DNA of 64,000 bases, from assembly GCF_017254915.1 (NCBI RefSeq), contig NZ_JAFKCT010000012.1, positions 27,766 through 91,765 of the forward strand, read 5' to 3'. Source of the DNA: Algoriphagus oliviformis. Lineage in GTDB: Bacteria > Bacteroidota > Bacteroidia > Cytophagales > Cyclobacteriaceae. The position numbers and the translations under genes were made by a program. The notes under the pieces are model-generated. The model was not told where the DNA came from, searched no databases, and worked only from the letters and a program-made list of their open reading frames with translations. Within the stretch, counting starts at the first letter, position 1. Every line of letters starts with the position of its first letter. Shown piece by piece: positions 1 through 7,482 of this stretch.

Positions 1-93
1 CAGCTGCGCAAAATCTTCCTGTGAAATCTTTTTGTTGGGGTCAAAACTCTTAGTAGAGTATCGCCAGTTTACTACTTTTTCTAGGCTTGTCAT
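1..93 (-). CDS. Nitroreductase-family NAD(P)H-dependent oxidoreductase, N-terminal part only
   Basis: The reverse strand opens with an ATG at 93 and stays open to the window edge, giving 31 residues. They contain NWRYSTKSFDPNKK, the N-terminal signature of FMN-dependent NAD(P)H nitroreductases of the NfsB type (usual form: N-W-R-[YF]-[AS]-T-K-x-F-D-P). Family members are soluble homodimers that reduce nitro compounds or quinones. The gene is divergent from an HxlR regulator 80 bp away, a common pairing in which the regulator controls the oxidoreductase. The rest lies outside the window, so cofactor-binding residues cannot be checked. Confidence 0.75.
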   Translation of the reverse strand, partial: MTSLEKVVNWRYSTKSFDPNKKISQEDFAQL

Positions 94-96
94 TTT

Positions 97-113
97 ACTA
101 TAATTTTTATAGT
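97..113. promoter_or_regulatory. Perfect inverted repeat, probable HxlR operator
   Basis: ACTATAA-TTT-TTATAGT is a perfect 7-bp inverted repeat with a 3-bp centre, placed between the divergent nitroreductase and HxlR genes. HxlR-family dimers bind short AT-rich palindromes of this kind. It overlaps the expected upstream promoter region of the HxlR gene and lies 4 bp before the nitroreductase start, so binding could repress both. The operator role is inferred from position and symmetry. Confidence 0.5.
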
Positions 114-130
114 CACAAACCTATTTATAG

Positions 131-138
131 TATATTTG
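131..138 (+). promoter_or_regulatory. Bacteroidota-type -7 promoter element of the HxlR gene
   Basis: TATATTTG matches the Bacteroidota -7 consensus TAnnTTTG and lies 35 bp before the HxlR start codon. No clear TTTG -33 box is visible about 19 bp upstream; that position is partly occupied by the palindrome at 97-113. Confidence 0.45.
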
Positions 139-172
139 CCATGCAATAACGGTCAAAAAGGATAGTATTATC

Positions 173-520
173 ATGGAACTGGCAGAACCAAGGATTTTAA
201 AATACAACGGCAGAGAATACCCTTGCTGTGCGAGTCTGACAATGGGCATCATCGGAGGAAAATGGAAAACGGTGATTTTATACCATTTGATAAATGGGAA
301 GCTCCGCTACAATGAATTGCGTAAATGTATGCCAACTGTCACTGAACGTACGTTGGCATTGCAGCTGCAGGCTTTGGAAGAAGATGGAATAATACTGAGA
401 GAAGTATTTCACAAAAAGCCTCCCTTAAAGGTAGAATACTCCTTGACAGATCTAGGGAGCACGTTAGTCCCCCTCATTCAAGCTATAGCGAACTGGGGAG
501 ATAGCGTTGCTGAGAATTAA
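173..520 (+). CDS. HxlR-family winged-helix transcriptional regulator
   Basis: A 115-residue protein of the normal HxlR length. It has the family N-terminal pattern CCASLTMGIIGGKWKT (near residues 18-33; the cysteines are typical of thiol/aldehyde/quinone sensing members), the LRYNELRK...TERTLALQLQALEEDGI winged helix (about 42-75) and the wing-end motif VEYSLTDLG (about 87-95). HxlR proteins are cytoplasmic dimeric regulators, often of oxidoreductase genes induced by electrophiles. It is divergent from a nitroreductase-type gene and followed by a terminator, so it is probably monocistronic and autoregulated through the palindrome at 97-113. The inducing compound cannot be inferred. Confidence 0.92.
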   Translation: MELAEPRILKYNGREYPCCASLTMGIIGGKWKTVILYHLINGKLRYNELRKCMPTVTERTLALQLQALEEDGIILREVFHKKPPLKVEYSLTDLGSTLVPLIQAIANWGDSVAEN

Positions 521-554
521 TTTTTCAAGCTAAAAATTGATCGGCGCCATGTAA

Positions 555-592
555 AAAGCTACCGCAGTAAGGTATGTCTGCGGTAGCTTTGT
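555..592. terminator. Bidirectional rho-independent terminator
   Basis: A perfect 13-bp stem (AAAGCTACCGCAG at 555-567, CTGCGGTAGCTTT at 578-590) with a 10-nt loop lies between the convergent HxlR and DoxX genes. A-rich sequence on the left and T-rich on the right give a U tract in both directions, so it can serve both genes. Confidence 0.85.
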
Positions 593-653
593 TTGGCGAA
601 AGGACTTGCAGCCCAGTCTTTAGTCGTTGAAATACAGCTAATCCATGGACATC

Positions 654-1082
654 TCATGCCTGCTGCAAAAGTGATTTGCCCTTTTCATAGTAGTTAAAAG
701 CCATGCCTGTCAGTGAGGTGATCAAAGCAAGATGGATCATTCCCTGCATCCAATTGCCCTGAGGTAAATACACGGTGAGCAGTGCCACCATCATGATCGA
801 TGCCAGTGTTGCAAAGGACAGGACTAGCTTTCTATTTATGATAAGCGACACTCCGGCAAGCAATTCGACAAGGGCAAGCACAGTCGCGAGCACCAGAGTC
901 CCCGTATCCCCTAAAAAGGACCAACCCGTCTTATACAAGCCTAGGGCCATCTTCTCCAGGCCAACTCCGCCGAGAAAACCTTCAAAGAACTTTTCCAGCC
1001 CTCCCCAGACAAACAACAGCCCAAAGCCTACACGAATCAATAGGTTTCCAAATTCCAATTCTTTTGTTTCTGTATTTTCCAT
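654..1082 (-). CDS. DoxX-family integral membrane protein
   Basis: A 142-residue protein with about four hydrophobic helices (roughly residues 12-28, 60-80, 86-105 and 112-130). The early pattern LLIRVGFGLLFVWGGLEKF is characteristic of DoxX (LRxxxGxxFxxxGxxKL). DoxX-like proteins sit in the cytoplasmic membrane; some take part in thiol/redox or quinone-linked processes, but the biochemical role of most is unknown. The gene starts 3 bp after the carboxymuconolactone-decarboxylase-like gene, so the two are co-transcribed. DoxX next to AhpD-like proteins recurs in redox-stress operons. Confidence 0.85.
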   Translation of the reverse strand: MENTETKELEFGNLLIRVGFGLLFVWGGLEKFFEGFLGGVGLEKMALGLYKTGWSFLGDTGTLVLATVLALVELLAGVSLIINRKLVLSFATLASIMMVALLTVYLPQGNWMQGMIHLALITSLTGMAFNYYEKGKSLLQQA

Positions 1083-1085
1083 TGC

Positions 1086-1619
1086 TTACAGTTCTGGAGC
1101 CAGTGGAAAATCGATCTCAAAACCAGTAAGGTTGTGGATGTAGTTGCTGATTACCTTGTCCCCAACGACGATTACCACATCGATCAAGTTGGCTTCGGTA
1201 TATCCAGCAGCAAAGAATTCTTCCTTTACCTGATCACTTACCTTTCCACGACCTTCTACGATAGCTTTGGTCAGTTTGGCCAGCGCGTCGAGCTTTGTTT
1301 CAAAAGAAGCGCCTCCTTTGCGGATTTCGAGTACCTGCTCATCTGTAAAGCCGTTCATTTTGCCGAGTACCGTGTGTGCCGACTGGCAATAGCGGCAGCC
1401 ATTGACCTCGCTGGTGACTAGATTCACCACTTCGCGTTCTTTGGCTTTCAGGGTTGATTTGCGGTTTTGAAGAGCGAGGTAATCTCCAAGTGCAGTTTCG
1501 TTTTTGGCATAGTACGCATACAAATTAGGCACAAAACCAAGTCCTTTTTTCAGGTTATCAAAGATGGCTTGGTTGTTTTCCGAAACTTCTTCTCTGGTGG
1601 GAATAGCGAAATCTTTCAT
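1086..1619 (-). CDS. Carboxymuconolactone decarboxylase / AhpD-like protein
   Basis: 177 residues from the ATG at 1619. An upstream in-frame ATG at 1664 would add 15 residues (MHCQFENSTFNNHKT) that look like untranslated leader. The motif CRYCQSAHT gives the AhpD-type CxxC followed by His, the redox-active dithiol of alkylhydroperoxidase D-like proteins. Such proteins are cytoplasmic, all-helical oligomers that reduce peroxides or act on lactones; the substrate here is unknown. It is followed at 3 bp by DoxX and preceded at 110 bp by an AraC regulator in the same direction, suggesting a small peroxide or aldehyde stress unit. Confidence 0.88.
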   Translation of the reverse strand: MKDFAIPTREEVSENNQAIFDNLKKGLGFVPNLYAYYAKNETALGDYLALQNRKSTLKAKEREVVNLVTSEVNGCRYCQSAHTVLGKMNGFTDEQVLEIRKGGASFETKLDALAKLTKAIVEGRGKVSDQVKEEFFAAGYTEANLIDVVIVVGDKVISNYIHNLTGFEIDFPLAPEL

Positions 1620-1729
1620 TGTCTTGTGATTGTTAAATGTTGAATTTTCAAATTGACAATGCAAAGATGTCTTCTAGAGACAGGCTGCTGTTAGGCAACA
1701 TTTCCCTACGAGTGGGCAATTCTTCCCAA

Positions 1730-2554
1730 TCAGTGAGATTCTTTGAATTCTGAGGGAGAAACGCCCAAGGAGTTCCGGAAAAAGCGCCCAAAAGTCTGGG
1801 GATCTTCAAAGCCTATCTCGTAGGCGATTTCCTTGACACTCTTGTCGGTATGCCGGAGCAAGCGCCTTGCCTCAAGGAGCCTTCTTTCCTTGATGTACTG
1901 CAGGGGGGACTTTGAAGAAATCTTCGAAAAGAGATTGGAAAGCGTCTTTGGAGACTTGTTGAGCATAGCCGCGTATTCTGCGACGGTGTGGACAGTTCTG
2001 AAGTTTTTCTCAACCAAAAAATTGTACTCCCGCACCAAATCCATCTGAAGCTTGTCTATTTTCCCAAAATCCTCCTGCTGCTTGTATATGCGGGTGCAAA
2101 GGATGATAAAGCGCTTCAGCATGGACTGGAGCATTTCCAGCTGGAGCTCGTCCTCAGATCGCATTTCCAGTTCAAACATCTTCCAGACGGTTTGGAACTT
2201 CTCCAATTCATCTGCTGGAATCACAAAAGAGGGTAATTGCGAGGCTCCAAAGAACAACACCCCCTTACAGCCCACCTCGCTGTCATGGTCGATAATGCAG
2301 TAAAAAGAGCGGTTGAAACGTATCATTCTGGCCTTACATACCCGGGTGACGTCGGCTTGATGAAACTCAGTCAGGCATACAATCTCATTGTTTTGAAAGC
2401 TGCGGTTCACCCCGTCTATTATTAGCTGATTGTCATCGCCTTCAAACCATAAAAAGGTGAGCGGGCTTTCCAACGCCTCGGTCTGAGTCAGACAGTCTTT
2501 ACTATGGACCTGCTGCAGCTGCAAATATTCATTCAGTAGACCTCTGTAAATCAT
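1730..2554 (-). CDS. AraC-family transcriptional regulator
   Basis: 274 residues. The N-terminal half is a poorly conserved sensor region without clear cupin motifs. The C-terminal ~100 residues form the double helix-turn-helix of AraC proteins: VAEYAAMLNKSPKTLSNLFSK (first HTH), then SVKEIAYEIGFEDPQTFGRFFRNSLGVSPSEF (second HTH and family signature). It lies upstream of the AhpD-like and DoxX genes in the same direction and 75 bp downstream of the esterase gene. It is the likely activator of the AhpD/DoxX pair; the ligand is unknown. Confidence 0.9.
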   Translation of the reverse strand: MIYRGLLNEYLQLQQVHSKDCLTQTEALESPLTFLWFEGDDNQLIIDGVNRSFQNNEIVCLTEFHQADVTRVCKARMIRFNRSFYCIIDHDSEVGCKGVLFFGASQLPSFVIPADELEKFQTVWKMFELEMRSEDELQLEMLQSMLKRFIILCTRIYKQQEDFGKIDKLQMDLVREYNFLVEKNFRTVHTVAEYAAMLNKSPKTLSNLFSKISSKSPLQYIKERRLLEARRLLRHTDKSVKEIAYEIGFEDPQTFGRFFRNSLGVSPSEFKESH

Positions 2555-2629
2555 ATCAACGTCAAAGTTACTCCTATTTTAACGGGATCTACTGAACGGA
2601 TTACTGAGTTTCTCAACCCTTGTCGTTTG

Positions 2630-3430
2630 TCATTTTAATTGGATGTCAAAAAAACGAAAGCTTTTCTCCACATGCTCCCGCCAGTAGCTCCATTCATGCC
2701 CCCCTGCATATTCCTCGTATTCATGGGCTATACCCAAGTCGCACAACTGGCGGTGAAGCAGGCGGTTTCCGGCGACCAGTTCGTCGTCCACCCCGCAGTC
2801 AAAGCGTATAGGTGGCCATTGAACCTTTCTATCCTTTATCAGATCCACGACGTCATTGGACTGGCCTGATCGTCCGTAAGAATCCAGCCTTTCCTCCACA
2901 AAAAGAGACATTTCTTCAAAGCGGGTGATCGCACTGTGCACGGAAATCGCCGAGTAGGATTCCGGCTGCCCCAGTCCCAAGCGCAGGGCTCCATATCCAC
3001 CCATAGATAGCCCACCCAAACAAATCTTCGAATTGGGACCCGCACAGGGGATGTACTGCCGGATCGCCTGGGGTACGTCCTGCGTAATCCATTTAGAGAA
3101 ATCCCTACCATGATGGACCAGATACCCTGATCCATCTCCCCAAAGCCCGTCAGAGGGCATGGCTATAATGGCCGGCCGTATCTCGCCACTCTCCATCAGC
3201 CTTTTGGCAGTGGTATGGGCGCCGCCTTTCATTGCCCAAACCCAGGCGCTTCCATACACCCCATGCAGCAAAATGTAAATAGGCAAGCCGGTCAAGCCCT
3301 CAACTACTTGGGGAACAAAGAGACAGACATCTCCCCTGCCTTGCAGATTGGGGGATTTTAGGGTCAAAAAGCGAAGCCCATCCCGCTCGTAGGCAGTGTC
3401 GGAGATCTCGACAGATCTAAAGTCTTTCAT
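2630..3430 (-). CDS. Esterase of the esterase D / S-formylglutathione hydrolase superfamily
   Basis: 266 residues, no signal peptide, so cytoplasmic. An alpha/beta hydrolase of the PF00756 type: oxyanion region YILLHGVYGSAWVW (about 52-65), nucleophile elbow GLSMGGYGAL (about 139-148), a late acid in CGVDDELV and the catalytic His in YAGGHEWSYW (about 242-251). It is the last gene of the P450 operon, 7 bp after the alcohol dehydrogenase. Its superfamily includes S-formylglutathione hydrolase (FrmB), which acts after a class III alcohol dehydrogenase in formaldehyde oxidation. The two genes could therefore clear formaldehyde released by O-demethylation. Alternatively it may remove ester groups from algal oligosaccharides. 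The substrate is not decidable from sequence. Confidence 0.85.
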   Translation of the reverse strand: MKDFRSVEISDTAYERDGLRFLTLKSPNLQGRGDVCLFVPQVVEGLTGLPIYILLHGVYGSAWVWAMKGGAHTTAKRLMESGEIRPAIIAMPSDGLWGDGSGYLVHHGRDFSKWITQDVPQAIRQYIPCAGPNSKICLGGLSMGGYGALRLGLGQPESYSAISVHSAITRFEEMSLFVEERLDSYGRSGQSNDVVDLIKDRKVQWPPIRFDCGVDDELVAGNRLLHRQLCDLGIAHEYEEYAGGHEWSYWREHVEKSFRFFDIQLK

Positions 3431-3437
3431 ACAACAA

Positions 3438-4556
3438 CTAGGAAAAAACGATTACACCCTTTGCGTTGACTCCGGCAAGCATGTCGTCAAATGCCTCCTG
3501 CAGCTGGTCCAGGGCATATTCCTTGGTGACCATGTCATCGAGCTTGAGCGCCCCCTTGCCATAGAGATCTATGATCTTGGGAAAATCAATCTGGGGCTTG
3601 CACATGCCATAGAGGGGATTAATGTAGGTTTTGTCCCATTCAAAAAGGCGCATGTCAATGCTGATCTCTTCCTCTATTCCGCTCACCTGCACGGCGGTGC
3701 CCCCGTTTCGGACCATCGCCAGTGGTGCCGCTCCCAGTGCGGGAATGGCCGTACACTCAAAGGCATAGTCTGCCGCCCGCCCGCCGAGGAGCCGGGCTAC
3801 TTGCGCCGCCGCCTCTTTGAGTCCCCTGTCATCTGGACGTGCCAAGACCAAATCGGTCGCGCCAAACTGCCGGGCAAACTCAAGCTTTCGGGGATTGACA
3901 TCCACCGCGACAATACGTCCGGCTCCGGCAAGGGCGCAGGCATTGACTACATTCAAGCCTACCCCGCCACAGCCCAACACCACCGCTGAGCTCCCGACCT
4001 TAAGCTTCGCCGCGTTGACCACCGAGCCGTAGCCAGTCATGACCCCACAGCTGATGATGCTGGCGGCTGAGAAGCTGAGGTTGGGCAGCGAAAAACGTAC
4101 GGCCGCCGACTCCCTTACCAGCGCAAGTTCCGCCAGAGTTCCCAAATTAAAAGACCGTTCGATGGCCTTTCCCCGCCATTGGGAACTCCCCAATCGGGCC
4201 TGTCCCGGGGTATGGCCGTTGCCTCCAGCCACCACGGGAGAGTTGTTTTCGCAGATATGCTGGTTTCCTTCTTGGCATTGGAAGCAGTGCATGCAGGGAG
4301 TCGCCCAGTTGAGGATCACTTGATCCCCGACGCGCAATCCTTGCACCTCGGGGCCCACTCGCTCCACGACTCCAGCCCCTTCATGGCCCATGATGATAGG
4401 TTTGCCCCAGGTTAGGGAGTCGTAGTCAGTGTGGCAAAGCCCAGCGGCTTTGATTCGGACCAGGATTTCGTCCCCTTGGGGCTCGGAGAGTTCCACCTCG
4501 CATAGGTCAAAAGTTCCGTCTCCGGTGGCCACCGCAGATTTTGCTAAAATACTCAT
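3438..4556 (-). CDS. Zn-dependent alcohol dehydrogenase (class III-like) of the methyl-galactose cluster
   Basis: 372 residues, a medium-chain dehydrogenase. Catalytic zinc ligands are visible at C41 (GLCHTD) and H58/E59 (GHEG). The structural zinc lobe is complete (C88, C91, C94, C102). The Rossmann motif GCGGVGLN is near residue 195. Length and pattern fit the class III (formaldehyde/glutathione) branch. Alcohol dehydrogenases of this kind are conserved beside the P450 systems that demethylate 6-O-methyl-D-galactose. Formaldehyde detoxification is the obvious guess, but the physiological substrate of these enzymes is not settled. It lies 4 bp downstream of the ferredoxin reductase in the operon. 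Confidence 0.9.
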   Translation of the reverse strand: MSILAKSAVATGDGTFDLCEVELSEPQGDEILVRIKAAGLCHTDYDSLTWGKPIIMGHEGAGVVERVGPEVQGLRVGDQVILNWATPCMHCFQCQEGNQHICENNSPVVAGGNGHTPGQARLGSSQWRGKAIERSFNLGTLAELALVRESAAVRFSLPNLSFSAASIISCGVMTGYGSVVNAAKLKVGSSAVVLGCGGVGLNVVNACALAGAGRIVAVDVNPRKLEFARQFGATDLVLARPDDRGLKEAAAQVARLLGGRAADYAFECTAIPALGAAPLAMVRNGGTAVQVSGIEEEISIDMRLFEWDKTYINPLYGMCKPQIDFPKIIDLYGKGALKLDDMVTKEYALDQLQEAFDDMLAGVNAKGVIVFS

Positions 4557-4560
4557 GGTT

Positions 4561-5844
4561 CTATTTTGGGAGGTTTAAGTGGGGTGTTGGCGAAAATGCA
4601 AAGGAACTGTAGTCGATAGTGGGGTCTCCTACCTTTTCCGAATCTAAAGCAGTCCTTTCTTTCAGGTATTTGGTACCCCAAACATAAGCTTTGGGAACAT
4701 TGACCGCATCTACGGCAAGCAGCCGCCCTTCCTTGAAATACCAGAGGGAAAAACTGTGCTCCCCTTCTCTCCGCAACACGGAGTGGTCGTAGCCTTGGGA
4801 CAGTCCCACCATCTGCAGTTTGAGGTCGTATTGGTCAGACCAAAACCAGGGCAAGGCGTCGTACACCTCGGGTTTTCCCATCAGGGCAGCGGCAGCGGTT
4901 TTGGCTTGATCAACAGCATTCTGAACCGACTCCAGGCGCAAATGCCGCTCGTAGTATGGGTTATAGTGAAGCGTACAGTCTCCAATAGCGTAGATATGTT
5001 TGTCCGCTGTACGGCATTGTCCGTCCACGGCGATACCGCCAGTAGCATCCAACCCCGTCTGCTCCGCAAGCTCGGAGTTCACCCGGATCCCCACGCCAAA
5101 CACCAATAGATCGGCTTCGATGCTTAAATTGTCCATAATGGAGACCTGCAATCCGTTTTTCGAAGGACGTATCGCTTTGACCTCCTGCCCCAACAAAACC
5201 TCGACACCCTGTGAGCGATGGAGCTTTTCAAAGTAACTGGAAAGTTCCGGCGCCGTGACGCGGGAAAGCACCCGTTCCTCCCTTTCCATGACTGCTACGG
5301 CCAAGCCCATCTTCCTGAACGAGGCCGCCAGCTCCAGCCCGATAAACCCGCCTCCCACGATCAGGGCTCGTTTGCTTGTGCTCTGCCCTACCCGCTGCTG
5401 AATGCGCCGCATGTCGCCGGCATTTCTCAGGGTAAACAGGGGCATGCCAGGCTCCATGCCATTTAACTGAGGCATCCATGCCCTTGCCCCGGTGGCAAAG
5501 ACCAATTTGTCATAGCTCAGCACATTGCCATCGGAAAGGCGAAGGGCCTTGGATTCCCTGTCCAAGGTGGTGACTTTGATACCCAGCTTCAGCTGGATCT
5601 GTTCCTTTTCATAGCTTTCTTGAGCCTTCAGTAGGCTCAGGCCATTTCCTGGATTTGCCAGGTAGGATTTTGACAAAGGTGGCCGGTGATAAGGCAAGTC
5701 AGGGTCTTGGTCGATTAGGACGATCCCCCCTTGCCAGCCCTCTTTCCGAAGGGCAAAAGCAAAACTGACTCCGGCGTGGCTCGCACCGATCACCACACAG
5801 GTCTGATTGGGGCTGGATAAGCTTTTCATTTCGGGAGAGGTCAT
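4561..5844 (-). CDS. FAD-dependent ferredoxin reductase (putidaredoxin reductase type)
   Basis: 427 residues. An N-terminal FAD-binding motif VVIGASHAGVSFA (about 17-29), an NAD-binding motif IVGGGFIGLELA (about 152-163), the FAD-contacting VYAIGDC-like segment HIYAIGDC (about 286-293) and a C-terminal reductase dimer domain are those of putidaredoxin/rhodocoxin reductases. It passes electrons from NAD(P)H to the adjacent 2Fe-2S ferredoxin, which feeds the P450. Its first four bases overlap the ferredoxin stop codon (ATGA), indicating translational coupling in the order P450, ferredoxin, reductase. Confidence 0.94.
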   Translation of the reverse strand: MTSPEMKSLSSPNQTCVVIGASHAGVSFAFALRKEGWQGGIVLIDQDPDLPYHRPPLSKSYLANPGNGLSLLKAQESYEKEQIQLKLGIKVTTLDRESKALRLSDGNVLSYDKLVFATGARAWMPQLNGMEPGMPLFTLRNAGDMRRIQQRVGQSTSKRALIVGGGFIGLELAASFRKMGLAVAVMEREERVLSRVTAPELSSYFEKLHRSQGVEVLLGQEVKAIRPSKNGLQVSIMDNLSIEADLLVFGVGIRVNSELAEQTGLDATGGIAVDGQCRTADKHIYAIGDCTLHYNPYYERHLRLESVQNAVDQAKTAAAALMGKPEVYDALPWFWSDQYDLKLQMVGLSQGYDHSVLRREGEHSFSLWYFKEGRLLAVDAVNVPKAYVWGTKYLKERTALDSEKVGDPTIDYSSFAFSPTPHLNLPK

Positions 5845-6149
5845 TTCGCCACACGGAGCTGGATACCGTCCAGCGCATCAGAAACCTGGATTTGGCAGCA
5901 AAGTCTGCTGAACTCATCCGCACCATCAGCCAGCTCAAGCATATCTTTCTCGATGTCAGAGGCAGGGCCTGTTTTCTCCATATCCCCAGGAGCCACATGA
6001 ACGTGGCAGGTCGCACAGGAGCATACGCCCCCACAGTCCCCGTCTATTCCCTGAATGCCATGGGACACCGCCAGCTCCATAAGCGATCCACCAAATCCCT
6101 CTGCGATCTTGCTGCTTCCATTCGAAGCGATAAATGTAATTTTTGCCAT
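5841..6149 (-). CDS. 2Fe-2S ferredoxin (adrenodoxin/putidaredoxin type)
   Basis: 102 residues, cytoplasmic. Cluster ligands follow the C-x5-C-x2-C-x36-C pattern: C39, C45, C48 and C85 in the segment SRLCCQ. An additional C43 and C84 are also present; the CC pair is as in putidaredoxin. It carries electrons from the downstream-encoded reductase to the upstream-encoded P450. It lies 6 bp after the P450 gene and overlaps the reductase start by 4 bp. This three-gene order is that of the three-component P450 systems used in 6-O-methyl-galactose demethylation. Confidence 0.94.
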   Translation of the reverse strand: MAKITFIASNGSSKIAEGFGGSLMELAVSHGIQGIDGDCGGVCSCATCHVHVAPGDMEKTGPASDIEKDMLELADGADEFSRLCCQIQVSDALDGIQLRVAK

Positions 6150-6155
6150 ATCCGT

Positions 6156-7316
6156 TTAGTTTTTTGGGTGTAGTCTGACTTGGAGCGAATGGAATCCGAC
6201 TTTTCGGTGAAAGTCGCCCCAAACCTCGATGTTGTCCCGGGCCTCTACGAGCTCCACTTTTTCTATGTTTTGAATCATTTCTTTGAGCAAAATCCTCATC
6301 ACCTGACGAGCATGTGTCGCCCCGAGGCAATTGTGATGGCTGAAGCCAAATCCCACGTGGGGATTTACCTTGCGGTCGATCTTGAGCCGATCCGGCTCCT
6401 CAAACACCGTCTCATCCCGATTGGCTGAGGCCCAGCAAAGCGACACCCTGCTGTCCGCCTTCACCGCATGCTCACACACCTGCGTATCTTGTGTGACTAC
6501 TCTGCCCATGTGGGTAAGCGGAGAGAAATAGCGTATCATTTCCTCCACGGCCGTATTGACCAGCTCTGGCTCCCTTCGCAGTCGCTCCAGATCTTCGGGA
6601 TAGCCGGCAAAGTGCGCCAAGCTATTGGTAACGGCATTGATCACCGTGTCCCTGCCTCCGGCAAAGGTGAGCACCATGACACCCTTGGCTTCCTCCCTGC
6701 TCAGCTTTCTCCCGTGCACTTCGCCATGCATCAGCAGGGAAAAAAGATCCTCTCCGCGATGCGACTCCGCCTCCTTCAGCTTGGCGTCTATGTAGTCGTA
6801 CAGGACGTCAGCCTTTGAGCCATCCAAGGCTTCCCCTTCACTTCTAAACACATGCGTACCCCAAGAAATCCACCTTGCTGCCTCCTCCATGGGAGTATTG
6901 AGCAGCAGCGTCAAGGCACGGGACTGCAGCGGAAGCGCAAAGTCATGCACCACTTCGATTTTTTCTCCGCCAGCGACTTCGGTGAACAGGCCCGACACGA
7001 TGGCGGCGAGCTGCTCCTGGTACTGCTCCTCCAAAGGACGCTTAAACCAAGGCTCCACCATCGCCCGGTAGGCACCGTGCATGGGCGGATCCACCTCAAA
7101 AGGGATCTGCCGTGTGTTTCGGATGCTGACCTCTGAGGGCACCACGATCCTTCCAGGCACTGTTTCGGAAGTAAAGGCCTGGTAATTGTGAGCGGTCTTT
7201 CGCACATCCTTCAGGCGAAGGAGCATGGTCACGGGATCACCCTGGTCATCGATTTCCGCGTACCCCTTGTCAGCACGGATCTGGGCAAAGGGATCGGGCA
7301 ATTCACTTTCTTTCAT
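6156..7316 (-). CDS. Cytochrome P450, probable 6-O-methyl-D-galactose demethylase
   Basis: 386 residues, a soluble class I bacterial P450 of usual length. The I-helix oxygen-binding motif AGGRDT is at 219-224, the K-helix ExxR at E259-R262 and the heme-binding loop FGFSHHNCLG has the axial thiolate at C330. It heads a five-gene operon with its own ferredoxin and reductase and sits beside an agar/porphyran utilisation locus. In marine Bacteroidota this set oxidatively demethylates 6-O-methyl-D-galactose, yielding galactose and formaldehyde. That function is inferred from context and family. The divergent AraC-type gene is the likely regulator. Confidence 0.9.
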   Translation of the reverse strand: MKESELPDPFAQIRADKGYAEIDDQGDPVTMLLRLKDVRKTAHNYQAFTSETVPGRIVVPSEVSIRNTRQIPFEVDPPMHGAYRAMVEPWFKRPLEEQYQEQLAAIVSGLFTEVAGGEKIEVVHDFALPLQSRALTLLLNTPMEEAARWISWGTHVFRSEGEALDGSKADVLYDYIDAKLKEAESHRGEDLFSLLMHGEVHGRKLSREEAKGVMVLTFAGGRDTVINAVTNSLAHFAGYPEDLERLRREPELVNTAVEEMIRYFSPLTHMGRVVTQDTQVCEHAVKADSRVSLCWASANRDETVFEEPDRLKIDRKVNPHVGFGFSHHNCLGATHARQVMRILLKEMIQNIEKVELVEARDNIEVWGDFHRKVGFHSLQVRLHPKN

Positions 7317-7458
7317 GGCTGTAGGCTTTTTTTGGTCTTTCGATTATCGCTTTACAAAACTTGCAAATCGACCGCTACAGGGGATTGCCTATTTTCGCCA
7401 ATACATACCTTATTTTGACGCTTAAGGAGGAAAATATCCCAAAAAGAGTCATAATACA

Positions 7459-7470
7459 AAACAATTGTTT
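7459..7470. promoter_or_regulatory. 12-bp perfect palindrome in the P450/AraC divergent region
   Basis: AAACAATTGTTT is a perfect palindrome 13 bp before the AraC start at 7483, in the 166-bp space between the divergent P450 operon and AraC genes. A site for autoregulation is possible. No clear Bacteroidota -7/-33 pair was found in this spacer. Confidence 0.25.
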
Positions 7471-7482
7471 AGCTTCATCCCC

